Source of the DNA: Galeruca laticollis
Taxonomy: Eukaryota > Arthropoda > Insecta > Coleoptera > Chrysomelidae
Assembly (NCBI GenBank): GCA_963921935.1
Contig: OY998181.1
Coordinates: forward strand, 141,259,423 to 141,323,422
Reading direction: 5' to 3'
DNA: 64,000 nt
The translations under genes were made by a program, and so were the position numbers. The notes under the pieces were generated by a model. It did not search any database and was not told the DNA's origin. It saw only the letters and a list, made by a program, of their open reading frames with translations. How positions within the stretch are numbered: position 1 is the stretch's first letter; the number at the start of each line of letters is the position of its first letter. Of the stretch, positions 21,117 to 32,411 are shown piece after piece.

Positions 21117-22046
21117 TTATAGTTAATTTAAAATGAACACTTGCACACCTTCCTACTATGTTGTTACCTCCTCAATCTCAGGGTCATGAGGTAAAAATAA
21201 GAAAGTTGTTACCTTACTCAATTTGTTGAAGACCTTTCAATTTATACTGGTTATAAGACTCTTAAGCAGGCCAGGTATTTTCCAAAAAAATATAAAGGTG
21301 ATTGATAAACTGTATAAGTCAACAGATGAATTGGTTAATTTTTATCTACCTACCCTAAGAAAAGAAATGAAAGAATTATTAACGTCTCCAAAAACTTTTA
21401 ATCTCCCAACTTTATGAGTTTAATACCTTAATGACAATAGTACATTATTGTTTACTAAAAATTTAGTAAACAATACCTTAATGAAAATAGTACATTAGTG
21501 TACTGAAATTTGACAGTAATTTACTGAAAATATACTACTCACTTAGCTCACATTGAATGAGTAACTACCACTCCCTTTTTGCAATTGCAGAGAGTTTACA
21601 TTTGAATAAAAAAAGCTAGTAATAACTAGTGTAATTACATTGTTACAAGAATTATGGTTTATTGAAAACCTAACCACTTGAAAGAAAAAAATAAATAGAT
21701 ACGTTACATTAAATTGTTTTGGAGATTAACTTTATCTCAAAAAAATATATATACATAACTTTATAGCTTATGAGCATTAAGCTCCCTGGTGCACGGGACA
21801 GCGCATCTTCACCCACATTCCCTGTTGGTTATCGGATACCCAGAAACGGTAGCAACGACCAAAGGTTTGTTTTATTTTTGTTTTACTGGGACACTTCTTC
21901 CACCCATGATAACTGGCATCTGGCCATAAATATGGATATAAACAAAAATACTTCTGCTTACAGGAGCCAACTGACAGTACTATCAGTGATTTCCAACCAC
22001 AACGTAAACTGTGGTTTTTGGAACCACCTCCCATCAACAATAAATC
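21117..22046. other. Unrecognised stretch left of the Gypsy element
   Basis: A short duplication (AATACCTTAATGAMAATAGTACATTA) lies at 21420-21510. The part 21780-22046 has moderately open frames on the minus strand, broken by stops, that I cannot assign. The target site of the Gypsy insertion (CTGT) is at its right edge. Confidence 0.35.
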
Positions 22047-22050
22047 CTGT

Positions 22051-22290
22051 TGTAACAAATATGCACTGCGGCCGCCCCTGGTAGTGCTGCTTACGTGTGC
22101 GCCAGCAAGAGGTCGCAAGCGACACCCACTACAACGGCGACCTGCGCGAAGGGGGGCAGTATGATAACCGCCATCGTAATATAATAACGAAGTTTTGATA
22201 CTTTGTGTTTTCACGTTAATATATTTTTTCTATTTAACTTAACGTATTTCTTACTCTGAAAACCTAAAATCCCGAGACGTACATGCTACA
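22051..22290 (+). repeat. 5' LTR of the Gypsy element
   Basis: It is 240 bp, TGTAACA to GCTACA, nearly identical to 29537-29777. It is followed by C and the primer-binding site TGGCACCCAACTTAGGGC. Confidence 0.9.
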
Positions 22291-22499
22291 CTGGCACCCA
22301 ACTTAGGGCAGAGTTAACATTTTTTTGTTAAATCTGTGAAAACCCGAAAAACGCGGTTGTGAAAAGTGAGGTTGTGTTTGAAAACCGTGACTGATCCCAG
22401 TTCTTGACCCCGGTTTTCCGATCCTTGGACAAGAAAAAGTGAAAAGTATCTGCTTCCAAATAATACATTGAGTGTTCTATAATTCCGCTCCCACTTTAA

Positions 22500-25079
22500 C
22501 CCTTTCAGCCCTGAATTTTTAAAACGTCGAAAAAAAAATTTTTTATGGTGAATTATTAATTGTATTCTTTACAAGAACTTCTCCACCGAATATTAACTAT
22601 TTCCCACCATAGATATAAAAACTAGGAAGCCGTGGCAAATGCCACCATCAGGTTTGAATGTAAACAAATCACTGAAAATGGAAACTTAAATTTTATTCAT
22701 TTCATTACATTTAATTCAATTACATACTAACTATACTTAATAATTAACTCATTTTTCATGAAAATTCTTGAAACAGTTTTTGAATTTTGATAAACAAAGA
22801 GGTACTTGACATTTTTCACATTGGATTCGTGAACGCCCTCCACAAGTGTCGAGCTTACAGCGCTGCTCATGACCAACTTTGTGTACTGGCCAGTGGCCCA
22901 GGTTATCATACCTTACATCGTTGACAGGAACTGTTTGAGGTTTTTGGCGTTTGGTTGGTACTGGTGAACTTCTTGAGCTACCAGACAGTACGGGTGAATT
23001 CCTCGAACTACTGGATAATGGTCTACCTCGTTTTGGTGTACTGGTTAGACAACCCGAAAATGCCAAACCTTCTGCTATTGACATAGCAAACTGCAATAAA
23101 TCCATTCTGGCTTTTTTTATCACCCCATCATGTTCCATATTAGAACAATATTCTAACCAAGCATTGCAAACAGCTAAATTGAAATAGTGGAAAATAACTC
23201 TCAAAGTCCATTTCTTTGATCGAATGAAGGTGCGATAAAGTGCAATTAGAAAATCACTCTTATCCACTCCTCCCATTGATGTATTATACAGGCGTATAAT
23301 TGCTGGACGTTTCACCATCACATAGGCCCCTTCTTTCCTATCCCATCTCCTGACCTCATCTTCTGGTTCGATGCCAACAAAATTTGATGCCATATTGACA
23401 GCTTTATTGTCATACCAACGAACTACCACAATTGTCTTATCCTCTGCAACGAATGAATCACAGCTTCCACGGCCAATTTTCTTCATTTGATTTTCGGGTT
23501 TCAACGGACACTTTTCGAGCCTATTAGCGCGAATGGTTCCTGCCATGAAAATACCCTTTTCTAGTAACTCTTGTAATAAAAACAACGAAGTGAAGTAGTT
23601 GTCACAGAATAGTTTGTGTCCTTTATGTTCAGGAATTCTATTTGATAAATGGATTACTAGTCCATTAGTAGCTGAATAATTTTCTCGCAAATTGGCTGGT
23701 AGAGTGGTAGTGCCTTGGTATATAATAGAACGATATATGATACCAGAGGCACCACAAAGCATGAACACCTTTACTCCCCATGGGTTTGGCTTCCCTTTTA
23801 GATATTGCTTCACGACAAGTTGGCCCTTGAATGGAATTATGGATTCGTCAATACAAAGATTTTCTTCCAGTACTAAATCCTCACACCGCTTCTCAAACGA
23901 CCTGACTAATGGACGGACTTTCCAGAGTTTATCATCATCATTACGTTCTTCGTTGATATCAACAATATGTAAATTGTTTCTCAGCAATTCAAATCTATTA
24001 CGTGATAATCGAATATCATCTAGGAATTTTATTTTTGTGGCAGGGGACCAATACATCCTCAGTCTGGGAAAGCGAATTATACCCATAAGTATATGCAGAG
24101 CGACAAGTTTACCGATTTCATGTTCATCTGTGTTGATATTTTTTCCGCTTTTGTGAATGGAATACATGTTCGTTTTCTCTGCTATTTCAGTGAATATTTC
24201 GTTCGGAAAATACTCGTGAAAATACATCAACGGAGTCTTACCCTGATGAGAATCTTCTTCACCATTCTCAGATGGACTGAAATCAATGTTAGGTGGTGAA
24301 AACCGACTTCTCTCCCAAACAATGTTCTTTTTTTCATTTTTCTTCTTCGGTTTTTGTCGTCGCAATGTTTCTGCCAACAATGCCAATGGAATGTTTTCAT
24401 CGTCATCAGATTCTTCATTATCGGGTTCATCTTCTATTAGTTCATTTTCTGGTTCATCATCTGTATCTTCCTGAATTCCATCAATTTCATTTTCTTCTTC
24501 TACATCAGAGTCAGGTAGTGCTGATATAGCAGCCTGCGCATCCTTCAAAGTTACTTTCTGAGCAACTGTTCTCAATTTCCCATAAAAGTTCATTGGGGGT
24601 ATGCCATCATCATCTATAAAAATTATATAGATATATAAGAATAGAAAGGAAATTATGAATATTTTTTGTATACAATTTTGCATGAAACCCTAGTGGTGGC
24701 AATTGCGTACACAAATTTCGACGCGGTATGGCGATGACTATTTGTGAAGGTATCCACGAATTTCTTTCATCTGACTAATTATGCGCTATTACAATTTAGA
24801 TACCACCCAAAATAACACATAGATTTGCTTTTATATAATGATTATATGTACTTACTGAAAGCATTGTTCAGGTAATTTGGATCCATACTTGCAACACATC
24901 CAATCAGCGTCTCTCAGATACGTGAATAGGACAATGATAAATAAATACTAGTCATGATCTGCCCTAGACATACTATAAAGAGGTGACATCTATTGGCCGG
25001 GGGTAAAAGTTGATGTTCTGAGTGTGACAGAACACTGTAAATATACCGGTGGCAATTGCCACCGGCAGGGCCGAAAGGG
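22500..25079 (-). mobile_element. piggyBac transposon inserted in the Gypsy leader
   Basis: TTAA flanks both sides (22496-22499 and 25080-25083). The ends are CCCTTTCAGCCCTG and, inverted, CCCTTTCGGCCCTG. Subterminal palindromes GTGGCAAATGCCAC (22632) and GGTGGCAATTGCCACC (25048) lie near each end. The transposase on the minus strand is complete. It interrupts the Gypsy leader between LTR and gag and is therefore younger than that insertion. Confidence 0.9.
22749..24886 (-). CDS. piggyBac transposase, intact, two exons
   Basis: A tiny exon 1 (24886-24856, MDPNYLNNAF) is joined across an intron (24855-24614, GTAAGT to TTATAG) to exon 2 (24613-22749). This gives FNDDGIPPM at the join; the hydrophobic run before DDG in the longer open frame is intron. 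The acidic N-terminus precedes the nuclease. Catalytic aspartates lie in LCIDESIIPFKGQ, FCDNYFTS and MGGVDKSD (279, 361 and 474 of the long frame). The C-terminus is a cysteine-rich finger (CKLDTCGGRSRIQCEKC..PLC...C..FH) that in this family binds subterminal palindromes. About 630 residues, no break seen. Confidence 0.9.
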
Positions 25080-25404
25080 TTAAGTGATTTAAGACCGAAT
25101 TAACACTCCCGGTTTAAATAGTTCGATTTATTTAATATAATTTCGTAATATCGAGTTATTTTTGAGAAATTTTCTTCCTGTTATTTTAAAAAAACTGTGA
25201 AATCTGATCCCGGCTAACGTCGATCTTGGACTGGTTTTATAGTTCAGTGCTTAGTGGTGGTACCTGTCTCAACATATACAGAGTGTATCAAGTAAGAGCT
25301 AAAATAAGATACTGAAGCCTTCTGAATGTAAGTACGTTCTTTATTTTGCATGCTCCTGAATCGTTTTATTCAAAATTGCCGATAAACGTAAACATCCCTA
25401 CAAT

Positions 25405-26330
25405 TTGCGTTCTGCAAGAAATCAAGAATTTGAAACTTTATCCTCAGTCATATCGAAACAATCAGAAAACGTAAATAATCAAGTTGTCTTAACAAATGAA
25501 CAATTCCAACAGCTGTTGGCCAGTTTATCGGTACGTGATATTCCTAATTTGAACATTCCGTCTCAAAGTGGTAATTTTTCTAAATGCTCGTCGCGATTTA
25601 ATGGCGCGAGGGACGCAGACGTCAACGCATTTATTGACGCGATAGTCATTTATAAAGATTGTTTACAAATAACCGATGACAACGCGCTAAAAGGACTTCC
25701 TATGTTACTTGATGGTTTCGCAGCGACATGGTTTCAAGGCATTGAAAATACGACAAATACGTGGCAAGATGCAATAAATCTATTATGAAACACGTTCGGT
25801 CCCCAAAAACCACCGTATCGAGTTTACCGCGAGTTATTTGCAAACGAACAAGATTTTAAAACACCTGTGGACATTTTTGTGTGTAAAATGCGTGCTATAA
25901 TCGCTCAACTACCGGCTAACACATTATCCGAGGACATTCAACTAGACATGGTTTACGGTCTTTTAAATAAAAATATACGGGAAAAGATACTGCGTGAAAA
26001 AATTGAAACTTTTCAAGGATTGCTTTCGCAAGCGCGACATATAGAGGAGACGTTCGAAAAGAATATTGATATTAATGTAAATAGTAGTGTTTTCAAAGAC
26101 AATAAATCGCGAAATCGTTTCTGTAGTTATTGCAGAAACCCCGGTCACATAAAAGAGGAATGCCGCAAGCGACTAAACGCAAATTCAAAGAAAGTTGAAA
26201 CTAATTTACAAAATAATTCTGAAGCCGTTTCTTCGACAAACCCACCTATCTCGTGTTATGGTTGTGGTAATCCCGGGTTTGTTCGGTCTAAATGTCCTAA
26301 ATGCAATATTTCAGATACGGCTTCAGTAGA
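25405..26330 (+). pseudogene. Gypsy gag with two zinc knuckles
   Basis: The frame opens without an in-frame ATG: the residues before NLRSARNQEF start from ATC, where many related gags start. The capsid-like part has FNGARDADVNAFIDAI and GLPMLLDGFAATWFQGI. A TGA at 25786 interrupts it before FGPQKPPYRVYRELF. Then come CSYCRNPGHIKEEC, a proper CCHC knuckle, and CYGCGNPGFVRSKC, where the histidine is replaced by phenylalanine. Gag would package the element RNA. The stop and missing ATG suggest inactivation, despite near-identical LTRs. Confidence 0.75.
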
Positions 26331-28197
26331 ATTTCTAAGTGTAGATACATTAGTCGATCCACAACCCAGACCTATTTTAAGCATTAATATCTTGGGTCAT
26401 AATGGTAGAGGCCTTATCGATACTGCCGCAAAACAAAGTGTTGCTAGCCATACCTTGTATCAAATTTTGAAAAATGAGGGTCAAACGTTCACATCCGAAT
26501 TAATTTCAGTCAAATTCGCAGATGGTAAAGCAAAAAATGAAAATGTTCTTACTACTTGTGTGGATGTTATGTTGAATGGCAGGGCTGTCCCTACTAAATT
26601 CATTACCTTTCCTGGGTCTCAAAACAAAACATTGTTAGGTATCGATTGTTTACAAAATGCTAATATAGCCTTAGACATTCCCAAAAGGCAATGGTTTTTC
26701 TCAAATAATTCACATACTAGGTTTGATTTGTCATTTGAATCCGATCTGCACCAATCAATTGAAATTTCCTACTGTGAAAACTTACGGACAGAGGAAGGTG
26801 TTATGTTGGCACCTGATGAAAGATGTCGCCTTGATCAATTTATTAAAGAAAGGGAAAATATCTTCCAGTTGGGGGGAGAAGAAACTCCCTATGCAGAGCT
26901 TCATATAGACACAGGTGATCATCAACCTATAGCGTTACCACCGTATCGGTTATCACCCGCTAAAAAGCAAGTGTTGAAAAACGAGCTAGACAAACTTTTA
27001 GGAAAAGGGTTCATTGAAGAATGCGAAACTGCATGGCCATGTCCGGTGGTTTTAGTTCCCAAAAAGGACGGAAGTACTAGACTTTGTGGTGACTATAAAC
27101 GTTTGAATGCTATTACAACAAGTCCGTCATATCCTTTTCCGCGAATGGATGACTTACTTCATGCCGCAAAAATAACATTTTATATGTCCACTATAGACTT
27201 GCGTATGGGTTATCACCAAGTGCGCGTCGCCGAACGTGATAAAGATAAAACTACTTTCGTGACACCTTTCGGTACTTATCGTTATTTGCGCATGCCGTTC
27301 GGGTTAAAAGGTGCTCCAGGAACTTTCGAACGGTTGATGGACCGGTTCCGTCGTGGTCTCAAAGACATTCTGGTGCTTAGATACTTAGATGACCTGATCG
27401 TGTTGTCTAGCTGGTTCGATGAGCATTTAAAAGACTTACATACTGTTTTTGACAGACTTCAACAATTCAAATTACGTGTTAACCGCGAGAAATCAGTTTT
27501 CGCCCGCGAAAAAGTTAAATATCTCGGTCATATAATTACGCAAAGCGGAATATCCGTAGATCCCGAGAAAACAGCGGCTATAGCTACCCGGTCAGCACCT
27601 CGGAACGTAAAAGAAGTACAATCATTCTTACAAACAGCCAGTTGGTATCGTCGATTTATAAATAACTTCGCAGCTGTGTCCAAACCACTTAGTGACCTAA
27701 CCAAGAAATCTGTCGCATGGCAATGGACTACTGAGCACCAGAAATCATTTGATACGTTGAAAAATCTTCTCACATCTGCTCCGATTCTACGCCAATGTGA
27801 TGAGACTAAACCATTTATAATCCGCACAGACGCCAGCAGCTACGCACTGGGCGCTGTGTTACTCCAAGGAGAAGGCCAGGACGAACATGTAATTGAGTAC
27901 GCCAGCCGACTATTACTCCCAGCAGAACGAAACTACTCCACATCTGAAAGAGAAGCGTTAGCTGTCGTATGGGCATTAGATAAATTCAGAGGTTACATCC
28001 TAGGATCACCTGTAACCATCCAAACAGATCATCAACCCTTACGTTGGCTACTTAATTTAAAATCTCCAACTGGCAGACTTGCAAGGTGGGGACTTCTCAT
28101 TCAAGGGTATGACATCACGATAGATTATCTACCAGGCAAAAGAAATGTCATAGCCGATACGTTGTCCAGACCTCCATGTAGCCACAAGCGCCTATGA
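26330..28197 (+). CDS. Gypsy pol: protease, reverse transcriptase, RNase H
   Basis: It continues in the frame of the second gag part. The protease shows LIDTAAKQS where DTGA or DSGA is common. The reverse transcriptase has VLVPKKDGSTRLCGDYKRLN, MPFGLKGAPGTFERLM and the catalytic YLDDLIVLS. RNase H follows with RTDASSYALGAVLLQ, SEREALAVVWAL and TDHQPLRWLL. The chromatic order is that of Ty3/Gypsy. The frame is clean to 28197, where a one-base change moves the rest of pol into another frame near 28170. Confidence 0.85.
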
Positions 28198-29432
28198 GAC
28201 AAAGCTCGAACAACTCAAAGATCCAGATCTCGCTAAAATTATTCAGTCGTTCGAAGACCCTACTAGTGAAGCAATCTCCAAGTGGACTGATCGAGGTTAT
28301 TTACTCTCCCAAGGAGTTCTTCATAAGTATTCATCTGAGGAAGACTCAGAAGAAGCGCAACTGGTCGTACCCAGTCAACAACAGGAAAGAATATTGAAAG
28401 AATACCATGATGCTCCTACGGCAAGCCACTATGGATCAGAACGCACATTTCAAAGGATAGCAAAAAACTATTATTTCACTGGGATGAGACGTTTTATCTC
28501 AGACTACGTCAGTAAGTGTGCCGAATGCCAACGTTACAAAGCGTCGAATCAGAAACCTGCAGGACTCGTTCAAACTCCAGCTTATGCCCAGAGATTTGAA
28601 ACCCTTTCGGTTGATCTTTTTGGACCACTGCCAGAAGGCATTTATAAAGAAAAGTGGATATTTATTGTGGAAGATATATCCAGTAAATGGGTTGAACTAT
28701 TTGCCTTGCAGAAAGCCACATCAGAAGAGTGTGCACAAACACTAATTGATGAGATATTTCTCAGATATGGCCTACCTCGGAAATCTAGAAGCGACAACGG
28801 CGTCCAATTTGTTTCTGCAGTAATGCAACAAGTTTGTTTCTCCTTGGACATTAAAGAATCCTTCACGCCTCTATATTCACCATCTTCCAATATCGTCGAA
28901 AGAAAAAATCGCGACCTTAAGCCTAGGTTAGCCATATTAATAAAAGATGGCCATCGCGCATGTCCACAAAAACTACCTACTATAAGATTTGCCATGAATA
29001 GTGTATGGAGCGAATCAACTGGTAAAACAGCCGCCTTTATAACATTCGGCAGAGAGCTCCGCACACCGGATCAGGTCAAACATGATTTCAAATCTATTGT
29101 AGAAACCGACAATTTTATTCCACAAATTACTCCGTACTTAAAAACGATGGCAACAACTTGGAACGAAGCCAAGTCAATGAATGAGTCGGTTCAAGACAGA
29201 AACAAGACATATGCAGACAAAAACAGGCGCAATGCCCCATCCTTACCTGGTATGGGTTGATACTCACACCCATAGTAATTCGACGAAAGGCATCACAACC
29301 AAGTTTCATCCAAAAAGAGATGGACCTTACCGAATTTCCAAAATAATTTCACCAGTAAGCTACCAAGTCTCAGATCCCAGTGACACGAACATGGCTAGGA
29401 ACATATCATATGTCAGCCTTGACTATAGCTAA
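28170..29432 (+). pseudogene. Gypsy integrase, frame-shifted
   Basis: From about 28170 the linker YETKLEQLKDPDLAKIIQSF leads into the integrase zinc finger (ASHYG, then CAECQRYKA). The nuclease has VDLFGPLPEG, SDNGVQF and NIVERKNRD, giving D, D and E. A second frame change near 29230, after NKTYADKNRRN, separates the C-terminal part (KFHPKRDGPYRISKIISPVS) that ends at 29432. The polypurine tract and 3' LTR follow. Two frame changes make this copy unlikely to be functional as written. Confidence 0.8.
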
Positions 29433-29536
29433 TACAGAAGACGAAGAGACTCCTGTAGTCCCGCTAAGAAAAAGAAGAAGACCAAGGAAGTTTACTGGCC
29501 CTTCCTCGAGACGAGTTCAGGACCAGGGGGGGAGAC

Positions 29537-29777
29537 TGTAACAAATATGCACTGCGGCCGCCCCTGGTAGTGCTGCTTACGTGTGCGCCAGCAAGAGGTC
29601 GCAAGCGACACCCACTACAACCGCGACCTGCGCGAAGGGGAGGCAGTATGATAACCGCCATCGTAATATAATAACGAAGTTTTGATACTTTGTGTTTTCA
29701 CGTTAATATATTTTTTCTATTTAACTTAACGTATTTCTTACTCTGAAAACCTAAAATCCCGAGACGTACATGCTACA
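29537..29777 (+). repeat. 3' LTR of the Gypsy element
   Basis: It is 241 bp and preceded by the purine run GGGGGGGAGA and a C. It differs from the 5' LTR at AACCGCG for AACGGCG and in the G-rich run near 29637. Confidence 0.9.
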
Positions 29778-29781
29778 CTGT

Positions 29782-30179
29782 CCTATTAGTAGGACATAAA
29801 ATAAGGACATCAAAAATGCCTAAAAATTCATAATTACCAACTAGTTATTTTATACAAAAACTACAACAAAATGGTTTCTTACCAACACCAACAAAAAATC
29901 CTCTAACATATGAGCTTCCTTCTCAAAAATACTTTTAAATTTCCTATTGTCTGCTTACTGCCAAATTTATTTAACAGTTATCTCAATGAGATGACACTGT
30001 CGGTATCAGATATTTTTATGTAAATCCATTCAGCCACAACACGTGTTCAACCCAAAAGGAAAAGGAAGAGAGATCACAGATCACTTCAATCTTTCACGAA
30101 ACAACTGAATGAATTTCTCATATCAGCGTTTATCGATCTGACGTCAGTACTTAAGGTGAGTTCACCTTATAACCACAGA
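29782..30179. other. Spacer right of the Gypsy element
   Basis: No gene is recognised in this AT-rich stretch. Confidence 0.35.
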
Positions 30180-30829
30180 CCTTTAAAGTGGGGGACGCAT
30201 CCATAGATCTGTACAACATTTTAAATGAAAGCGTCCGCGTACGTATATTTAAATTTTTAAATTTACCAAATCCACAATAAACCTACATCCCATTTTACGA
30301 TTCATTACAACCGTAACAAAGTCACATATGCCCTGTAAATTGATTGATGGAATGTCATGTCTGTTGACATAAGATGACTTCACCTTGTGAGCTGGTGTTC
30401 TGATTCTCACGAAAATTCCATCAATACATCATATAGCTCCAGGAAATCCAGATATCTGCAAAAAATAAAATAAATCTGATAACTACAATAAATCTTTGGC
30501 ACTCGGAATGTTTAGTTTCTTTTTATTAACAATGTACTCACATTTTCGAATTCAGCAGCCATTTGTTGTTATTCCTCACCACTGTTTGGCATTTTTATTA
30601 CCGAGGTACCTATGCTTAGAAGAAAATCCATCAACCTTTGGCTGACCCTAACAAGGGAAGAAATGGTCATTCTAAAACGCTCAGCAGTAGCACGTAGTGA
30701 GCACTTGTTGCCTGCAAACCTAAGTATAATAATTAAATATAAAATATTTCGAGTTATATTATAATATGAATCATTACATACCATGAAAAAGAAAGTATGT
30801 GGCTTGAGGATAAAATGTTGAGTTTTCAA
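30180..30829 (-). pseudogene. PIF/Harbinger transposase N-terminal half, decayed
   Basis: On the minus strand an acceptor near 30720 opens RFAGNKCSLRATAERFRMTI, the helix-turn-helix region, followed by SLVRVSQRLMDFL and VIKMP. After a short intron, ISGFPGAI-stop-CIDGIFVRI contains the first catalytic aspartate (CIDG), then AHKVKSSYVNRHDIPSINLQ. The remainder is lost to stops. It belongs to a different Harbinger subfamily from the other copies here. Confidence 0.65.
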
Positions 30830-30949
30830 ATTTTGTAATAAGCATATCTGCAGTTTCCGGGAGAAGTCTGAAATGGTCTTTAAACTAAAAAGAAATTAAC
30901 CACCAGATGTTGTTGTATTCGTTCAAAGATAATATCTTCAGCAACGAAT

Positions 30950-31311
30950 ACAACAATTTCTTTTGAAACAGAAAGTAACGTTAGTACAAAATTGTTAAAT
31001 GTAAAAACAAAAATACCACTATTAAAGAAGTCAGGTATATATAAACTCAAATGTCCAGAATGTAATGCTGTCTATTTGGGTCAGACCCTTAGGAATTTTG
31101 AAATACGATACAGTGAGCACTTACGAGCATACAGATTAAAACAACCAGAGAAATCCCATTGACACCTAACACAGAACTAGAAGTTGTGAAAAGAAACAAG
31201 AACTGAATTTCCTTGAAATTAGAAGACATTTAAGAAACCCACAATATGAAGTTGTCAATGAACAGTTAAATCTAGGGAGTTCTCCACTAATAAACTGTCT
31301 TCTTAAGTGAT
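30950..31311 (+). pseudogene. Penelope-like element GIY-YIG endonuclease remnant
   Basis: A plus-strand frame gives KSGIYKLKCPECNAVYLGQT followed by LRNFEIRYSEHLRAYR, the GIY-YIG nuclease of Penelope-like elements with its EH motif and the paired cysteines after GIYKL. A stop follows EKSH, and another frame continues NFLEIRRHLRNPQYEVVNEQ and ends near 31311. The reverse transcriptase part is missing upstream. This is the 3' end of a 5'-truncated copy. Confidence 0.7.
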
Positions 31312-31475
31312 AATTGTAAAGATCAGCAGATATAGTTTTCCTGGTTTTCTATATCATTGCACAGTTATACTGATCTTAATTGGAAAAATGATATCCAGGA
31401 TATCACCATAGGGCTAATAATATCTAAGCTTCAATATTTGTAATATCACATCTTCTTCTTTTTTCTATAAACATA

Positions 31476-31645
31476 TATTAAGCCAATCACAAGTTAGGTT
31501 ACTTCTTGGTCTAGCCAAAAATAACTACTAAACATCAGGAAGGTATAAAATGAAATTTAACTTCTGTCATTCTGAAGATGATATTGATTTAACGAAACAA
31601 TTGTCAATTTTTTAGAATTTTCAATAACTTATATTGTGGAATTAA
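31476..31645 (+). repeat. Penelope-like 3' tail, matches the palindrome arms at 4441-4777
   Basis: ATTAAGCCAATCACAAGTTA and the following CTTCTTGG, ACTAAACATCAGG and CAATTGTCAATTTTTTAGAA segments match the right arm at 4610-4775 in order. It follows the endonuclease remnant directly. Confidence 0.6.
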
Positions 31646-31940
31646 CCAGAGAAAGTGAATTTCATTTAAAAACACTAATTAGTTACATTTTGTATAACAG
31701 TGCTCTTTATATATTGCATTCATGGGAGACATTTCTGTATTTTGTGGAAGATTATTTTCTTCGTTCCCTGTAAAAAAGACGAAAGTGTTGGAGGTAGTCA
31801 AACAAACTGCACCATTAACAGTGGTAAATATTGATGGGAATAAAGGGGCATTGCTTTTTTATGTCTAGCTGAGATAGGATAAACTATATATTCGGTTTAT
31901 ACTAAGATATAAAAGTATGACTTTCTATATAATGTTTTTT
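31646..31940. other. AT-rich spacer
   Basis: No gene is recognised. Confidence 0.3.
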
Positions 31941-31944
31941 TTAA

Positions 31945-32220
31945 ACTTACATATAATAGGTTCTGGTAATTGTAACGTTGTAACAAAAGTTTTTGAGAAC
32001 ACGTTATTGCTAGTAGTATCATGTTCTGAAAAATGTACACGACATACTCTATGGGAACGATACACCAACGATTGTTCTTTCTCCATCAGTAAGCTGTTTC
32101 CACATAACTCGATCCACGTCATATACCTATCTAAATCCCTTGCAGGATCCGGAAATCGATGCATCGGCGAAGTTTTATTTCAGCAACCTTTTACTGAACA
32201 AGTTGTAGAGCCCGGCATGG
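31945..32220 (-). pseudogene. THAP-type zinc-finger fragment
   Basis: Starting at MPGSTTCSVKGC the minus strand gives a stop and then MHRFPDPARDLDRYMTWIEL, followed by SHRVCRVHFSEHD and TLQLPEP. These are the C2CH cysteines, the HxFP motif, the tryptophan and the CRVHF of a THAP DNA-binding domain. The single TGA in the finger breaks it. THAP domains occur in P-element transposases and in host genes; nothing downstream decides which. Confidence 0.6.
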
Positions 32221-32411
32221 TGATGGCTAAAACAAAAACAGATATAAAAAAAATAAGTTTTTTTGATTACATACATTACCTGTGAAAACCTTTATGATTA
32301 TACCGAAGAATTTTAAGAAATATATTGATTTTTAGCTTGTCCGAATAGACTGAAGACACCAGAGATAATATACGTTCAAGCACAACACAACTACAAATTC
32401 TCAAATAAGGT

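Larger units (their letters stand above)
22051..29777 (+). mobile_element. Gypsy-type LTR retrotransposon, nearly complete, with a nested piggyBac
   Basis: Two LTRs of about 240 bp (22051-22290 and 29537-29777) start TGTAACAAATATGC and end CATGCTACA. They differ at only two or three positions. CTGT flanks both sides (22047-22050 and 29778-29781). A primer-binding site candidate, TGGCACCCAACTTAGGGC, follows the 5' LTR by one base. A purine run (GGGGGGGAGA) precedes the 3' LTR. Gag, protease, reverse transcriptase, RNase H and integrase follow in Ty3/Gypsy order. Without the 2580-bp piggyBac insert it is about 5.1 kb. The coding region has a stop and two frame changes. Confidence 0.9.

Noticed and set aside
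24614..24683. Hydrophobic N-terminus of the long piggyBac frame, looking like a signal peptide
   Set aside because: It is intron sequence. An AG acceptor lies directly before the conserved DDGIPPM and a small upstream exon with a good donor fits in frame.
31917..32285. 122-codon plus-strand frame
   Set aside because: It is the opposite-strand shadow of the THAP fragment.
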